A stretch of DNA of 52,969 nt from the NCBI GenBank assembly GCA_009782175.1, contig WRKR01000019.1, forward strand, positions 1 to 52,969, in the 5' to 3' direction. Within the stretch, counting starts at the first letter, position 1. Every line of letters begins with the position of its first letter. The position numbers and the translations under genes were made by a program. This DNA comes from Cystobacterineae bacterium (GTDB lineage: Bacteria; Myxococcota; Myxococcia; Myxococcales; Myxococcaceae). This document shows, one piece after another, positions 24,283 to 30,219 of the stretch. Below the pieces are notes generated by a model. It saw only the letters and a program-made list of their open reading frames with translations, was not told the DNA's origin and searched no databases.

Positions 24283-25086
24283 ATGGCTGATTATAGCTGT
24301 CCGACCGAGGCCCAGGTGTTTGAGCTGCAATTCGAGAGGCTGCTTTCGCGTATGCGCTTCATTCTTCCAGGCATAGTGATGGCATTTAGCACGGACGACA
24401 AACGCCCCCGTTGCTCTGTCATGCCGGCCACAAAATATAAGCAAACCTTGGGCGAGAAGGTTACGTATTACGCCTTCCCTGAGCTGCAAAACGTCCCCGT
24501 GTGCGTGCCTTGCGTGCCGGGGGTTGGGCTTCTTACCTTGCCTATTAAACCAGGCACCAAGGGTATTCTGGTTTTCTCTGACCGCTCTATTGAGGAGTTT
24601 GTGCAGACGGGTAGGCCTGGGCTGCCTGACCCCCCTGGAGGGGACTTCACCATAACACCTCGGCAGCACTTCCTAAGCGACGCCATTTTCATTCCTGGAA
24701 TTATTACCAACGTAGATACCGTGCCCGACTGGCACCCGGACAATATTGAGTTGAGGGACTACAAGAGGCAGCATTATTTGAGCATAGGTGCAGACGGCAT
24801 CACCATGAGCGATGGGCAGGCGACGTGGAAAATGAGTGGAGGGGGAGTGACGCTGGAGGCTCCTTCTGGCATTAAACAAACCGACGGAGCCGCAACTTGG
24901 GGCTTATCTGGCGGGGCCTCTTCGTTAAGCTCGTCAAATGCGACTATTTCAGCTGCTGGAATAACAACTACTGGCAATGTTGCTGCTACCGGGGGCACCG
25001 TCAGTCTTTCGGCGCATGTGCATACCCATGTTACGCCTGGAAGCGAGGAGCAGGTTTCTGGCCCTCCTCTAACGCCGGGAGGTTAA
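24283..25086 (+). CDS. Gp138/gpV-like phage spike protein
   Basis: The 267-residue protein resembles baseplate spike proteins of contractile-tailed phages (Gp138 N-terminal OB-fold, gpV group): an N-terminal OB-like domain (about 1-130; LPGIVMAFSTDDKRPRCSVMPA, then PCVPGVGLLTLPIKPGTKGILVFSDRSI), a Gly/Ser/Thr repeat stretch consistent with a beta-helical stalk, and the His-rich tip AHVHTHVTPGSEEQVSGPP seen in gpV-type spikes. ATG 24283 has AAGGAG upstream. It is the only recognisable virion gene in the element, which is odd for a full prophage. Confidence 0.85.
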   Translation: MADYSCPTEAQVFELQFERLLSRMRFILPGIVMAFSTDDKRPRCSVMPATKYKQTLGEKVTYYAFPELQNVPVCVPCVPGVGLLTLPIKPGTKGILVFSDRSIEEFVQTGRPGLPDPPGGDFTITPRQHFLSDAIFIPGIITNVDTVPDWHPDNIELRDYKRQHYLSIGADGITMSDGQATWKMSGGGVTLEAPSGIKQTDGAATWGLSGGASSLSSSNATISAAGITTTGNVAATGGTVSLSAHVHTHVTPGSEEQVSGPPLTPGG

Positions 25087-25091
25087 CGGGC

Positions 25092-25592
25092 ATGCCAAGG
25101 TTTAAACCAGGCCAGAGCGGCAACCCTGCCGGCAGGAGAAAGGGAAGCATCAACCGCCAACTTGCAGCGCTCAGGGAGGTATCTGACAAGGTTCTTCCTT
25201 TGGTGACGAAGAAGGCTCTGGCTGGAGACTTCGATGCTCAAAAGCTGATTTTGGAGCGAGCTTTGCCGCGCATGAAGGCATTGAGCCCTCCTGAGGCTTT
25301 CAGCTTGCCTGAAGGGGACTTGCTCAGTCAGGTGCAGGCGGTGCTTCGGCAGGTGGCGGCGGGGGAGCTTTCTCCAACTGTTGCTGCCGAGGTAGCCAGC
25401 GTGGCTGCATCCATTGCCCGAGTGAAGGAGGTAGACATTCAAGCGCGACAGCCGCAAATGACACAGGCAGACTGCGAGAGGTTCGCAAGGGAAAGGCTGG
25501 CAGAGCTTCGGGCGAGGAGAAAGGCAGAGGAAGAAGAAGCAAAGAAACGAGAGGATGAGGAGGACGGAGGAATAAATGTCGATATTGAATAG
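25092..25592 (+). CDS. DUF5681-domain protein
   Basis: The N-terminus KPGQSGNPAGRRKGSINR is the hallmark of DUF5681, found in many phage genomes next to terminase genes. Residues about 40-110 are helical (VLRQVAAGELSPTVAAEVA), and the C-terminus is a highly charged coil (ARRKAEEEEAKKREDEEDG). At 166 residues it may be a DNA-packaging or small-terminase-like accessory; this is inference from neighbourhood in other phages. GGGAGG lies about nine bases before ATG 25092. It overlaps the next gene by 17 bp. Confidence 0.8.
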   Translation: MPRFKPGQSGNPAGRRKGSINRQLAALREVSDKVLPLVTKKALAGDFDAQKLILERALPRMKALSPPEAFSLPEGDLLSQVQAVLRQVAAGELSPTVAAEVASVAASIARVKEVDIQARQPQMTQADCERFARERLAELRARRKAEEEEAKKREDEEDGGINVDIE

Positions 25593-25869
25593 AGCTAAAA
25601 AAGAAACAGAGTCATGGATGGAGTATGCGACTGAGCAGGTGTCATATATAGCCTCAATGCGCTTTCTGCTGGATGAGGGGAAGCCCAGGCAGTTTGCCTG
25701 GGTGTTGGCCGTTGAGGCCCTTAACAGAGAAACTGGGGCCTCTTGTCTGGTTTCGGCAGATGATTGGGTTGACGGTAAGGTTAAGGAAGCCAGGAAAAAA
25801 AACCTCAACTTCACGGAAGAGCTTATTTTTCTGCGGGATGCTTGGAGGTGCTACTCCCGCCCCATTTAA
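25576..25869 (+). CDS. Small hypothetical protein
   Basis: The 97-residue protein starts at an ATG with GGAGG eight bases upstream, inside the 3' end of the DUF5681 gene. It is soluble, with Trp/Tyr-rich helices (ESWMEYATEQVSYIASMRFLL, then ADDWVDGKVKEARKK). No family recognised. It ends the first plus-strand operon of the element; the next gene is on the opposite strand. Confidence 0.7.
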   Translation: MSILNRAKKETESWMEYATEQVSYIASMRFLLDEGKPRQFAWVLAVEALNRETGASCLVSADDWVDGKVKEARKKNLNFTEELIFLRDAWRCYSRPI

Positions 25870-25896
25870 GGCGCAAGAGCAGTTCCGGCCACTTCA

Positions 25897-25920
25897 ACCG
25901 GTGACAAATTGTTGCCGGTT
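25897..25920. promoter_or_regulatory. Palindrome between the converging satellite operon and BRO gene
   Basis: AACCGG-TGACA-aat-TGTTG-CCGGTT forms an 11-bp stem with two G-T pairs. Its core GGTGACA-N3-TGTTGCC resembles the perfect GGTGACA-N3-TGTCACC at 26624-26640 within the BRO gene. No T-run follows on either strand, so it looks more like a binding site than a terminator. Unproven. Confidence 0.4.
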
Positions 25921-26006
25921 GACTGCCTCCTCCCTTAGGCGCCATGCCAACATGCATATGCATCGCATGTGCACTACTTCCCCCCTCCCTTTGTGGCTCC
26001 ATGGAG

Positions 26007-26825
26007 CTATTCGTCCAGGGATGGCAAGCTTTTTCCTGTCACCACCTTCTGCCCGGTGCGTTGCTCCAACTCTTCCCGGGCCTTAAGGGCAATGCCGCCG
26101 CCCGCTTTGCCGGCTTCTGCATTCTCTTCAAGCCCGGTGGCATTCACGCTTTGCGCTATTTGCCGAGTAGAAAGCTCCGCCAGGGCCGTGAAAATCAGCT
26201 CTGCTTCGGACATATGGTCTCTCAGGTTTTGGGTGTTCAGCTCCTTCAACGCTTTGTGCTCTTTGACGCTTAGGCCTGTCCATTCTTCGTGGATGAGGTT
26301 GGTGAGAATGGCATATTCTAGGCCCTCTTTCACGCCGTGCTCTTTCCAGTAGTCCGTCAGCTTGTTCCGGGTTTCCTGGCCAAGCATGCGCTGCTCTATC
26401 CACTTCTCTGAGCGGCCGTGCTTTTGCCACAACTCGCGAGAGCGGTTTAAGGCGATTTCGGGGTCAGCCATTTCCTTCATGCGCTCATGGCCAACCTTGG
26501 CGAGCCAAAGCTTGATGGGCTCAGCCTTGGGGCTCGGCACAGACTGCACCAGGCGCAAGAGGGTTGGGGCGTCGGCGACGTCGGTGAAATATTTCTTGCC
26601 ATCTCCGGCAGTTAGCTTCAGTCGGTGACAGTTTGTCACCACCTCGCTCCCCTCTTTTTTCAGGCGCTCTTTCAGCTTGTTCCAATATTTGCGAGCCGCC
26701 TGGAAGTCCAGTTGCCCCGTCAACACCTGCACAATGTCCACCACGGAGAAAAACCAAGTTTCTGTCTTCTCGTCATAGACGCGGCGAATATTCTTTCCTT
26801 CAAAAACAGCCATGCCTTTTTTCAT
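26007..26825 (-). CDS. BRO-N domain protein, antirepressor/DinD-like
   Basis: The 272-residue protein starts with a BRO-N domain (about residues 5-105; NIRRVYDEKTETWFFSVVDIVQVLT, then YFTDVADAPTLLRLVQSVPSPKAEPIKLWLA split by a loop). BRO domains are DNA-binding modules of phage antirepressors and of DinD-like DNA-damage-inducible proteins. The second half (AMILTNLIHEEWTG-type region and AELSTRQIAQ) matches the DinD-like chromosomal group. AGGAGG six bases before ATG 26825 sets the start. It runs opposite to the rest of the element and diverges from the c4-like RNA region, placing it at the genetic switch. Confidence 0.88.
   Translation of the reverse strand: MKKGMAVFEGKNIRRVYDEKTETWFFSVVDIVQVLTGQLDFQAARKYWNKLKERLKKEGSEVVTNCHRLKLTAGDGKKYFTDVADAPTLLRLVQSVPSPKAEPIKLWLAKVGHERMKEMADPEIALNRSRELWQKHGRSEKWIEQRMLGQETRNKLTDYWKEHGVKEGLEYAILTNLIHEEWTGLSVKEHKALKELNTQNLRDHMSEAELIFTALAELSTRQIAQSVNATGLEENAEAGKAGGGIALKAREELEQRTGQKVVTGKSLPSLDE
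26624..26640. promoter_or_regulatory. Perfect GGTGACA-N3-TGTCACC palindrome inside the BRO gene
   Basis: A 17-bp perfect dyad lies within coding sequence for VVTNCHRL. It could be an operator-like site related to the imperfect copy at 25900-25916, or chance. Confidence 0.3.
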
Positions 26826-26984
26826 GTGCTTCCTCCTTTTGGCGTGGCCCCTTTGTCCAAGCACCCCTGCCATGCTCGGGGCACTCTAATGGTTGGCACA
26901 CAACACCACAACAGACGAATAACCAACTTGTTTTGTTCACGTTGAACCCCTCATTGCCAACCTCAGCCAGTTTTGTTAGAATGT

Positions 26985-27047
26985 TTGCAGGTGCTCGAAA
27001 CACCTAACAGCGGTTCTCCACGCTCCCGCTAGACGTGGATTTTTTGT
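26985..27047 (+). ncRNA. c4-type antisense RNA
   Basis: Two hairpins lie in a 367-bp gap: AGGTG-ctcgaaa-CACCT (26989-27005) and CCACG-loop-CGTGG (27018-27038) followed by attttttg. The first region (26987-27010) is complementary to 27116-27140 over about 20 of 24 positions. The second (CCACGCTCCC, 27018-27027) is complementary at 9 of 10 to GGGAGGGTGG at 27152-27161. Two antisense boxes upstream of their own targets on the same strand are the defining layout of phage P1/P7 c4 RNA, which blocks translation of the downstream icd-ant operon. Family assignment is by layout and hairpin look, not by a covariance search. Confidence 0.75.
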
Positions 27048-27085
27048 GCCATTTTTATGGCCGGGTAGCGCGTGAGCTGAAAAAC

Positions 27086-27099
27086 AGCCCTTCGGGGCT
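27086..27099 (+). other. UUCG tetraloop hairpin between c4-like RNA and target
   Basis: AGCCC-TTCG-GGGCT is a perfect very stable tetraloop hairpin. It may define an end of processing of the c4-like RNA or insulate it from its target. Confidence 0.7.
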
Positions 27100-27115
27100 A
27101 AGGCCATGGGCCGTT

Positions 27116-27176
27116 CTGTTAGCGGTTTCGAAGTACCTGGCCACCTTCGTTGGGAGGGTGGTTTTCCATAACCGCC
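27116..27176 (+). promoter_or_regulatory. c4 target leader (a' and b' sites) before the small-gene operon
   Basis: Site a' (27116-27140) and b' (27152-27161) match the antisense boxes. b' overlaps a hairpin GGTGGTT/AACCGCC (27157-27163 with 27170-27176) that ends just before the AAGGAGG ribosome site of the 22-codon ORF. Pairing here could block initiation or promote early termination. Confidence 0.7.
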
Positions 27177-27192
27177 AGAAGGAGGCACGAAG

Positions 27193-27261
27193 ATGGGCAA
27201 TTCGGACTCGTTGAGCAAGCTCAGAGAGACAGTCAAAACCCGAGGAGACATAAATGGATGA
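27193..27261 (+). CDS. 22-codon ORF downstream of the c4 target
   Basis: An ATG with AAGGAGG about 7-8 bases upstream opens a 22-residue reading frame rich in Ser, Lys and Arg (MGNSDSLSKLRETVK). Its TGA overlaps the ATG of the first paralog gene (27254), so it may couple translation of the operon to the c4-controlled ribosome site. It occupies the position of icd in P1 but is too short to compare. Confidence 0.6.
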   Translation: MGNSDSLSKLRETVKTRGDING

Positions 27262-27559
27262 CAAAAACACTGCCGAAAAAGGCTTCAAACGCCTTCAAAG
27301 GGCTATTTACGAAATAGACGGCCTTGCCGAAGAAGGCCTCTCCGAAATTATAACCGTCGCCACGCTTACCCTAAAGTGGTTTGAGAACCCAGACGAGCCC
27401 GGCTATTCGGGTGTTATGGAACGAGCCATAAAAATCATTCGGAACAGAGCCGACATGCTTGCGGACGACGTCAGAAGAGTTGCTGAATGTGCGGATGACG
27501 ACTTCACCCCGCGATTCTTTTCAGACGAAAACAGAGCCAAGGAAGCCACAAATGAGTAA
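27254..27559 (+). CDS. Tandem paralog 1, small acidic protein
   Basis: The 101-residue protein shares a core with the next two genes: LQRAIYEIDGLAEEGLSEI, then VATLTLKWFENPDEPG and a helical II.NRAD segment. It is acidic, without membrane segments or Cys. The ATG overlaps the stop of the 22-codon ORF. GAGGAG lies just upstream. It is the most divergent of the three. Function unknown; position under a c4-like RNA suggests a product that must stay off in the integrated state. Confidence 0.75.
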   Translation: MDDKNTAEKGFKRLQRAIYEIDGLAEEGLSEIITVATLTLKWFENPDEPGYSGVMERAIKIIRNRADMLADDVRRVAECADDDFTPRFFSDENRAKEATNE

Positions 27560-27890
27560 CGAGCGCACTAAGGAGGAAGACCCACAAAAACTTCAAGTCA
27601 CTATTGAGGAGATGAGTGCCATGGCACGGCAGGGTTTTTCGGCCATTGGTGCTGTCTCAAAGCTTCTGGGAAAGTGGCTGGAGTCTCCAGAGTCTCGCGG
27701 GAGCCATGGCGATGTTGTGGTTCCTGCAGTCCAAATAATACTTGAGCGGGCCGAGGGCACTCTAAGCAGCATAGACGGGGCAGCATGGGCCGTTGTTGCC
27801 TTCCCTCAGAGGGAAACACCGAACCAGCGGTACACACTCACAACCCAAAGGAGTCTGCAAAATGAATCCAAAAACCACCGTAGAGAATAA
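27552..27890 (+). CDS. Tandem paralog 2
   Basis: The 112-residue protein has the same core: KLQVTIEEMSAMARQGFSAIGAVSKLLGKWLESPESRG across residues 12-49, then a helical VQIILERAEGTLSS segment. Start overlaps the previous gene by eight bases. Its C-terminal 35 residues differ from the other paralogs and run into the start of the third gene by 29 bp, which looks like a frame extension after duplication. Confidence 0.75.
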   Translation: MSNERTKEEDPQKLQVTIEEMSAMARQGFSAIGAVSKLLGKWLESPESRGSHGDVVVPAVQIILERAEGTLSSIDGAAWAVVAFPQRETPNQRYTLTTQRSLQNESKNHRRE

Positions 27891-28194
27891 GCACGACAAA
27901 GAGACTGACGTCAAAAAACTTCAAGACACCGTTGAATCCATGGACAATCTTTCTCAGGATGGCTTTTCTGAAATAGAAGCCATCGCTATGCTTGCAGAGC
28001 AATGGCTTGAAAGCCCAGATAGCCACAAACACCTAAATATTGTGTCCACCGCTCTGCGTGCCATTTGGGGAAAGGCCCAGGACATTCAAAATTGCATTAA
28101 CTCTGAAGCTGAGAACGTTGGATGTCATTACGTTCCCGAGGATAGAGAACGGCGCTGGTTGGAGAGAAAAGTAAGGGAAGCCTTGCAAGAATAG
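27862..28194 (+). CDS. Tandem paralog 3
   Basis: The 110-residue protein repeats the core KLQDTVESMDNLSQDGFSEI then AIAMLAEQWLESPDS, and keeps the longer C-terminus with VGCHYVPEDRERRWLE. AAAGGAG precedes the ATG. It is the last gene before the right end of the element. Shared motif across the three: LQxTxExM...GFSxIxA...WLESP. Confidence 0.78.
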   Translation: MNPKTTVENKHDKETDVKKLQDTVESMDNLSQDGFSEIEAIAMLAEQWLESPDSHKHLNIVSTALRAIWGKAQDIQNCINSEAENVGCHYVPEDRERRWLERKVREALQE

Positions 28195-28283
28195 GCCTTC
28201 TTGTGTGGATGTCACCCCCACGCAGAGCTGCCAAACGAGTTGACGGATGGGAGCTGGCTTTTATAGGGCAGCATTTAAAAATG

Positions 28284-28305
28284 CTGGTATTTTTGCTGGT
28301 ATCAC
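28284..28305. promoter_or_regulatory. Putative integrase arm-type sites, right
   Basis: TGCTGGTAT occurs at 28284 and 28296, 12 bp apart, matching the motif and phasing of the left-end sites. A perfect AGCATTT-AA-AAATGCT dyad (28272-28287) overlaps the first copy. Confidence 0.6.
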
Positions 28306-28354
28306 AAAAGTGCCGCCTTAAAATTGATTGTAAAAACACGATGTTATGATCGAT

Positions 28355-28370
28355 TTCGAGTCCTCTCCTG
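28355..28370 (+). repeat. Right attachment repeat (attR core)
   Basis: Exact 16-bp copy of the tRNA-Leu T-arm segment at 18576-18591. The following bases (TCAAAA) do not continue the acceptor stem, so either the core ends here or the site has decayed. Confidence 0.85.
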
Positions 28371-28374
28371 TCAA

Positions 28375-28416
28375 AAAACCCCACAAAGCCTAAAAAACTT
28401 TGTGGGGTTTTTGTTT
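28375..28416 (+). terminator. Terminator just outside the right attachment site
   Basis: AAAACCCCACAAAG (28375-28388) pairs with CTTTGTGGGGTTTT (28398-28411), followed by tgttttt. This is probably the original tRNA-Leu terminator displaced by integration; the element carries a look-alike at its left end. Confidence 0.9.
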
Positions 28417-28588
28417 TTCAGGGCGTTTTCTTGCTTCAACTTGCTGCAGGTTGCCCCCATGGAGAGCACCAACACGTTTGGGGCAAAAATGGGGCAAATG
28501 AAGGCACTGCCCATGGAAATCAGCGTCCAGCACGGGTTCGCCTCAGGCTGATATAGACAGAGAGGCCGCCCATCAACGCAAAGGGTTT

Positions 28589-28978
28589 TCAGAGGCCTGT
28601 GCAACGTTTGTCTTTGCAAAGCCCATTGCCGTTGCATTCAGAGCTAAAGTTGCAATGGCCGCATTTATGGTCCTTGCAAAGCCCATTGCCATTGCAGTCA
28701 GAGCTAAAGTTGCAATGGCCACATTCGTGGTCCTTGCAAAGCCCATTGCCGTTGCATTCAGAGCTAAAGTTGCAATGGCCGCATTTATGGTCCTTGCAAA
28801 GCCCCCTGCCATTGCATTCAGAGCTAAAGTTGCAATGGCCACATTTGTGGTCCTTGCAAAGCCCATTGCCGCCACAGTCCGAGCTAAAGTTACAGGCATA
28901 GGCTGTCCACGAGAATGCGCCTCCCACAAGCGCAAAAGCCAACGCAGCAACTCGACAAAAGCCAAATATATTTCTCAT
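28589..28978 (-). CDS. Secreted Cys-rich micro-repeat protein
   Basis: The 129-residue protein has a Sec signal peptide (AALAFALVGGAF, cleavage near AYA) and then five tandem 20-residue repeats with pattern CNFSSxCxGxGLCKDHKCGH, giving Cys spacing C-x5-C-x5-C-x4-C-x2. The repeats are nearly identical in DNA (60-bp period). Four Cys per unit suggests two disulfides each in an oxidising compartment; metal binding by Cys/His is an alternative. It may export a small rigid rod. No SD stronger than GAG is seen. It ends about 220 bp outside the mobile element. Confidence 0.8.
   Translation of the reverse strand: MRNIFGFCRVAALAFALVGGAFSWTAYACNFSSDCGGNGLCKDHKCGHCNFSSECNGRGLCKDHKCGHCNFSSECNGNGLCKDHECGHCNFSSDCNGNGLCKDHKCGHCNFSSECNGNGLCKDKRCTGL
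28611..28900 (-). repeat. Five 60-bp coding repeats
   Basis: Near-perfect 60-bp units containing ttgcaatggccgcattta or close variants. They encode the micro-repeat protein. A CRISPR array is excluded because the whole 60 bp is conserved and in frame. Confidence 0.9.
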
Positions 28979-29440
28979 TGTTTTTCTCGTTTGTGTTTGT
29001 GTGTTTTTGAAATTTCGTCATCGAAGCAGAGTCTTTCTAAAGCCCACATCAACTCCTGTGCAACCTGCATTTTTTTTGTGGATGTTTTGAAGTTTGAGAG
29101 CATGGGTAGCACCTGTCAAGCCCGTGTTAACCCCAGCCAAACGCTTTGCGATGGAGAGGGAGGAGAGAAGGCATTGGAAATGGATTTTTCTGCCATAACC
29201 TGCTGATTTCATAAATGATACAGGCGGGGAATGGATGGTTTGGCGGCAATCTCCTTAGCTCTACCCGCCTTGTCCATTGGTCCAGGAATGGTATGTCCAG
29301 TGAACACATCTGTGTACTTTCTAATTGAGAAAATGCCAAAAATTTGAAACAGTGCATTGAGTGTTAAAACTTTTGCAGGGATTTTAGAGCAATTTTCGAT
29401 CGAAGGGCAAAAACTCTCCAGCCCCCAAGGTGACAGTTAG
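28979..29440. other. Intergenic region, no gene seen
   Basis: 462 bp between divergent genes. It must hold promoters for both sides, but no clear -35/-10 pair, RNA or repeat stands out. Confidence 0.5.
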
Positions 29441-30208
29441 ATGAGAAAGCTAAATATTCTTTTTTTATTAACGGCGGGCATTTTTTCCGCAAGGGCAGAA
29501 GACTTCGTTGCCTTGAAAAACGAGAATGCAACCAAAGCAAATGTGGCGAAAATAACTTTGTCAGAAAAGTTTGAACCCTCGGAAAACCCTGCCGAAACTG
29601 TTGAAAGTCAGGATATTGTTTCAAATGGCACAGCTGAGGTTATTCATCCAGAAACAACTGCGCCGACGGTGCAAGCAGAAAAGACAAACGGTTCGCCAGA
29701 CAATGATGCAGATGGGAAGAACAAAAAAACCCTTCCAATAAACATAAGCTATTTTGGTGAAACATTGGTTCATCCGGGGATGGAAATAGGTTATGAGAAT
29801 AATTTTTTTAGATCTTTCTTTTATACAGCTTCGATAGGTGTTTATTTCCATCAACGAAATCATACCGGTTTGTTTTTGAGCGGCGGATTGAACTGGCGGC
29901 ACACCTTTTCTTTTGGCTATAGTCCTGAATTTGGAATAGCTCTTGGATATCTGCACACTTGGGAAGCCGGAGGCCCAACCTATATTGTTGACAAGGACGG
30001 CAAAGTGTCCCAAAAAACAAAATGGGGGCGCCCCCATGTTATGCCTTCCATTAAACTCGGACTGCTTGGATGGGATTTGAGGAAAAAAACGAACATTCCA
30101 TTAAGGATTAACGCCGATGTCATTGTTTTTGGGCGATATCCTTTTAACAATCTCATGCTGCCTCATTTTGCATTAAAAATCGGCGCCACCTATTATTTCG
30201 CTCTTTAG
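29441..30208 (+). CDS. Probable outer-membrane beta-barrel protein
   Basis: The 255-residue protein has a signal peptide (cleavage near ARA-EDF), a polar Thr/Glu/Asn linker to about residue 95, then alternating aromatic/glycine strands (MEIGYENNFFRSFFYTASIG, LFLSGGLNWRHTFSFGY) and a C-terminal strand ending TYYFAL with a terminal hydrophobic/aromatic pattern typical of barrels. It is immediately followed by the hydrolase lipoprotein, 11 bp away, so they are likely co-transcribed. Ligand unknown. Confidence 0.7.
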   Translation: MRKLNILFLLTAGIFSARAEDFVALKNENATKANVAKITLSEKFEPSENPAETVESQDIVSNGTAEVIHPETTAPTVQAEKTNGSPDNDADGKNKKTLPINISYFGETLVHPGMEIGYENNFFRSFFYTASIGVYFHQRNHTGLFLSGGLNWRHTFSFGYSPEFGIALGYLHTWEAGGPTYIVDKDGKVSQKTKWGRPHVMPSIKLGLLGWDLRKKTNIPLRINADVIVFGRYPFNNLMLPHFALKIGATYYFAL

Positions 30209-30219
30209 GAGTGTTTCAA

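Larger units (their letters stand above)
18576..28370. mobile_element. tRNA-Leu-integrated phage satellite or reduced prophage
   Basis: This 9.8-kb element is bounded by a 16-bp direct repeat of the tRNA-Leu T-arm. Order: integrase, structured leader RNA, unknown 304-residue protein, AlpA-type regulator, DUF3987 protein, Cys-rich small protein, ERCC4 nuclease, spike-like protein, DUF5681 protein, 97-residue protein, BRO protein (opposite strand), c4-like RNA, 22-codon ORF, three tandem paralogs. No capsid, portal, large terminase, tail tube or lysis genes are seen. The P4-type integrase, AlpA and c4 RNA match the style of proteobacterial phage satellites. Whether it still excises is unknown; the right repeat is followed by TC rather than the GG needed for an intact acceptor stem. 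Confidence 0.85.

Noticed and set aside
28413-28588. Second att or integrase remnant beyond the right end
   Set aside because: A short frame here has no similarity I can support; only the 16-bp repeat and terminator are clear.
28611-28900. CRISPR-like 60-bp repeats
   Set aside because: Whole unit conserved and in frame after a signal peptide.
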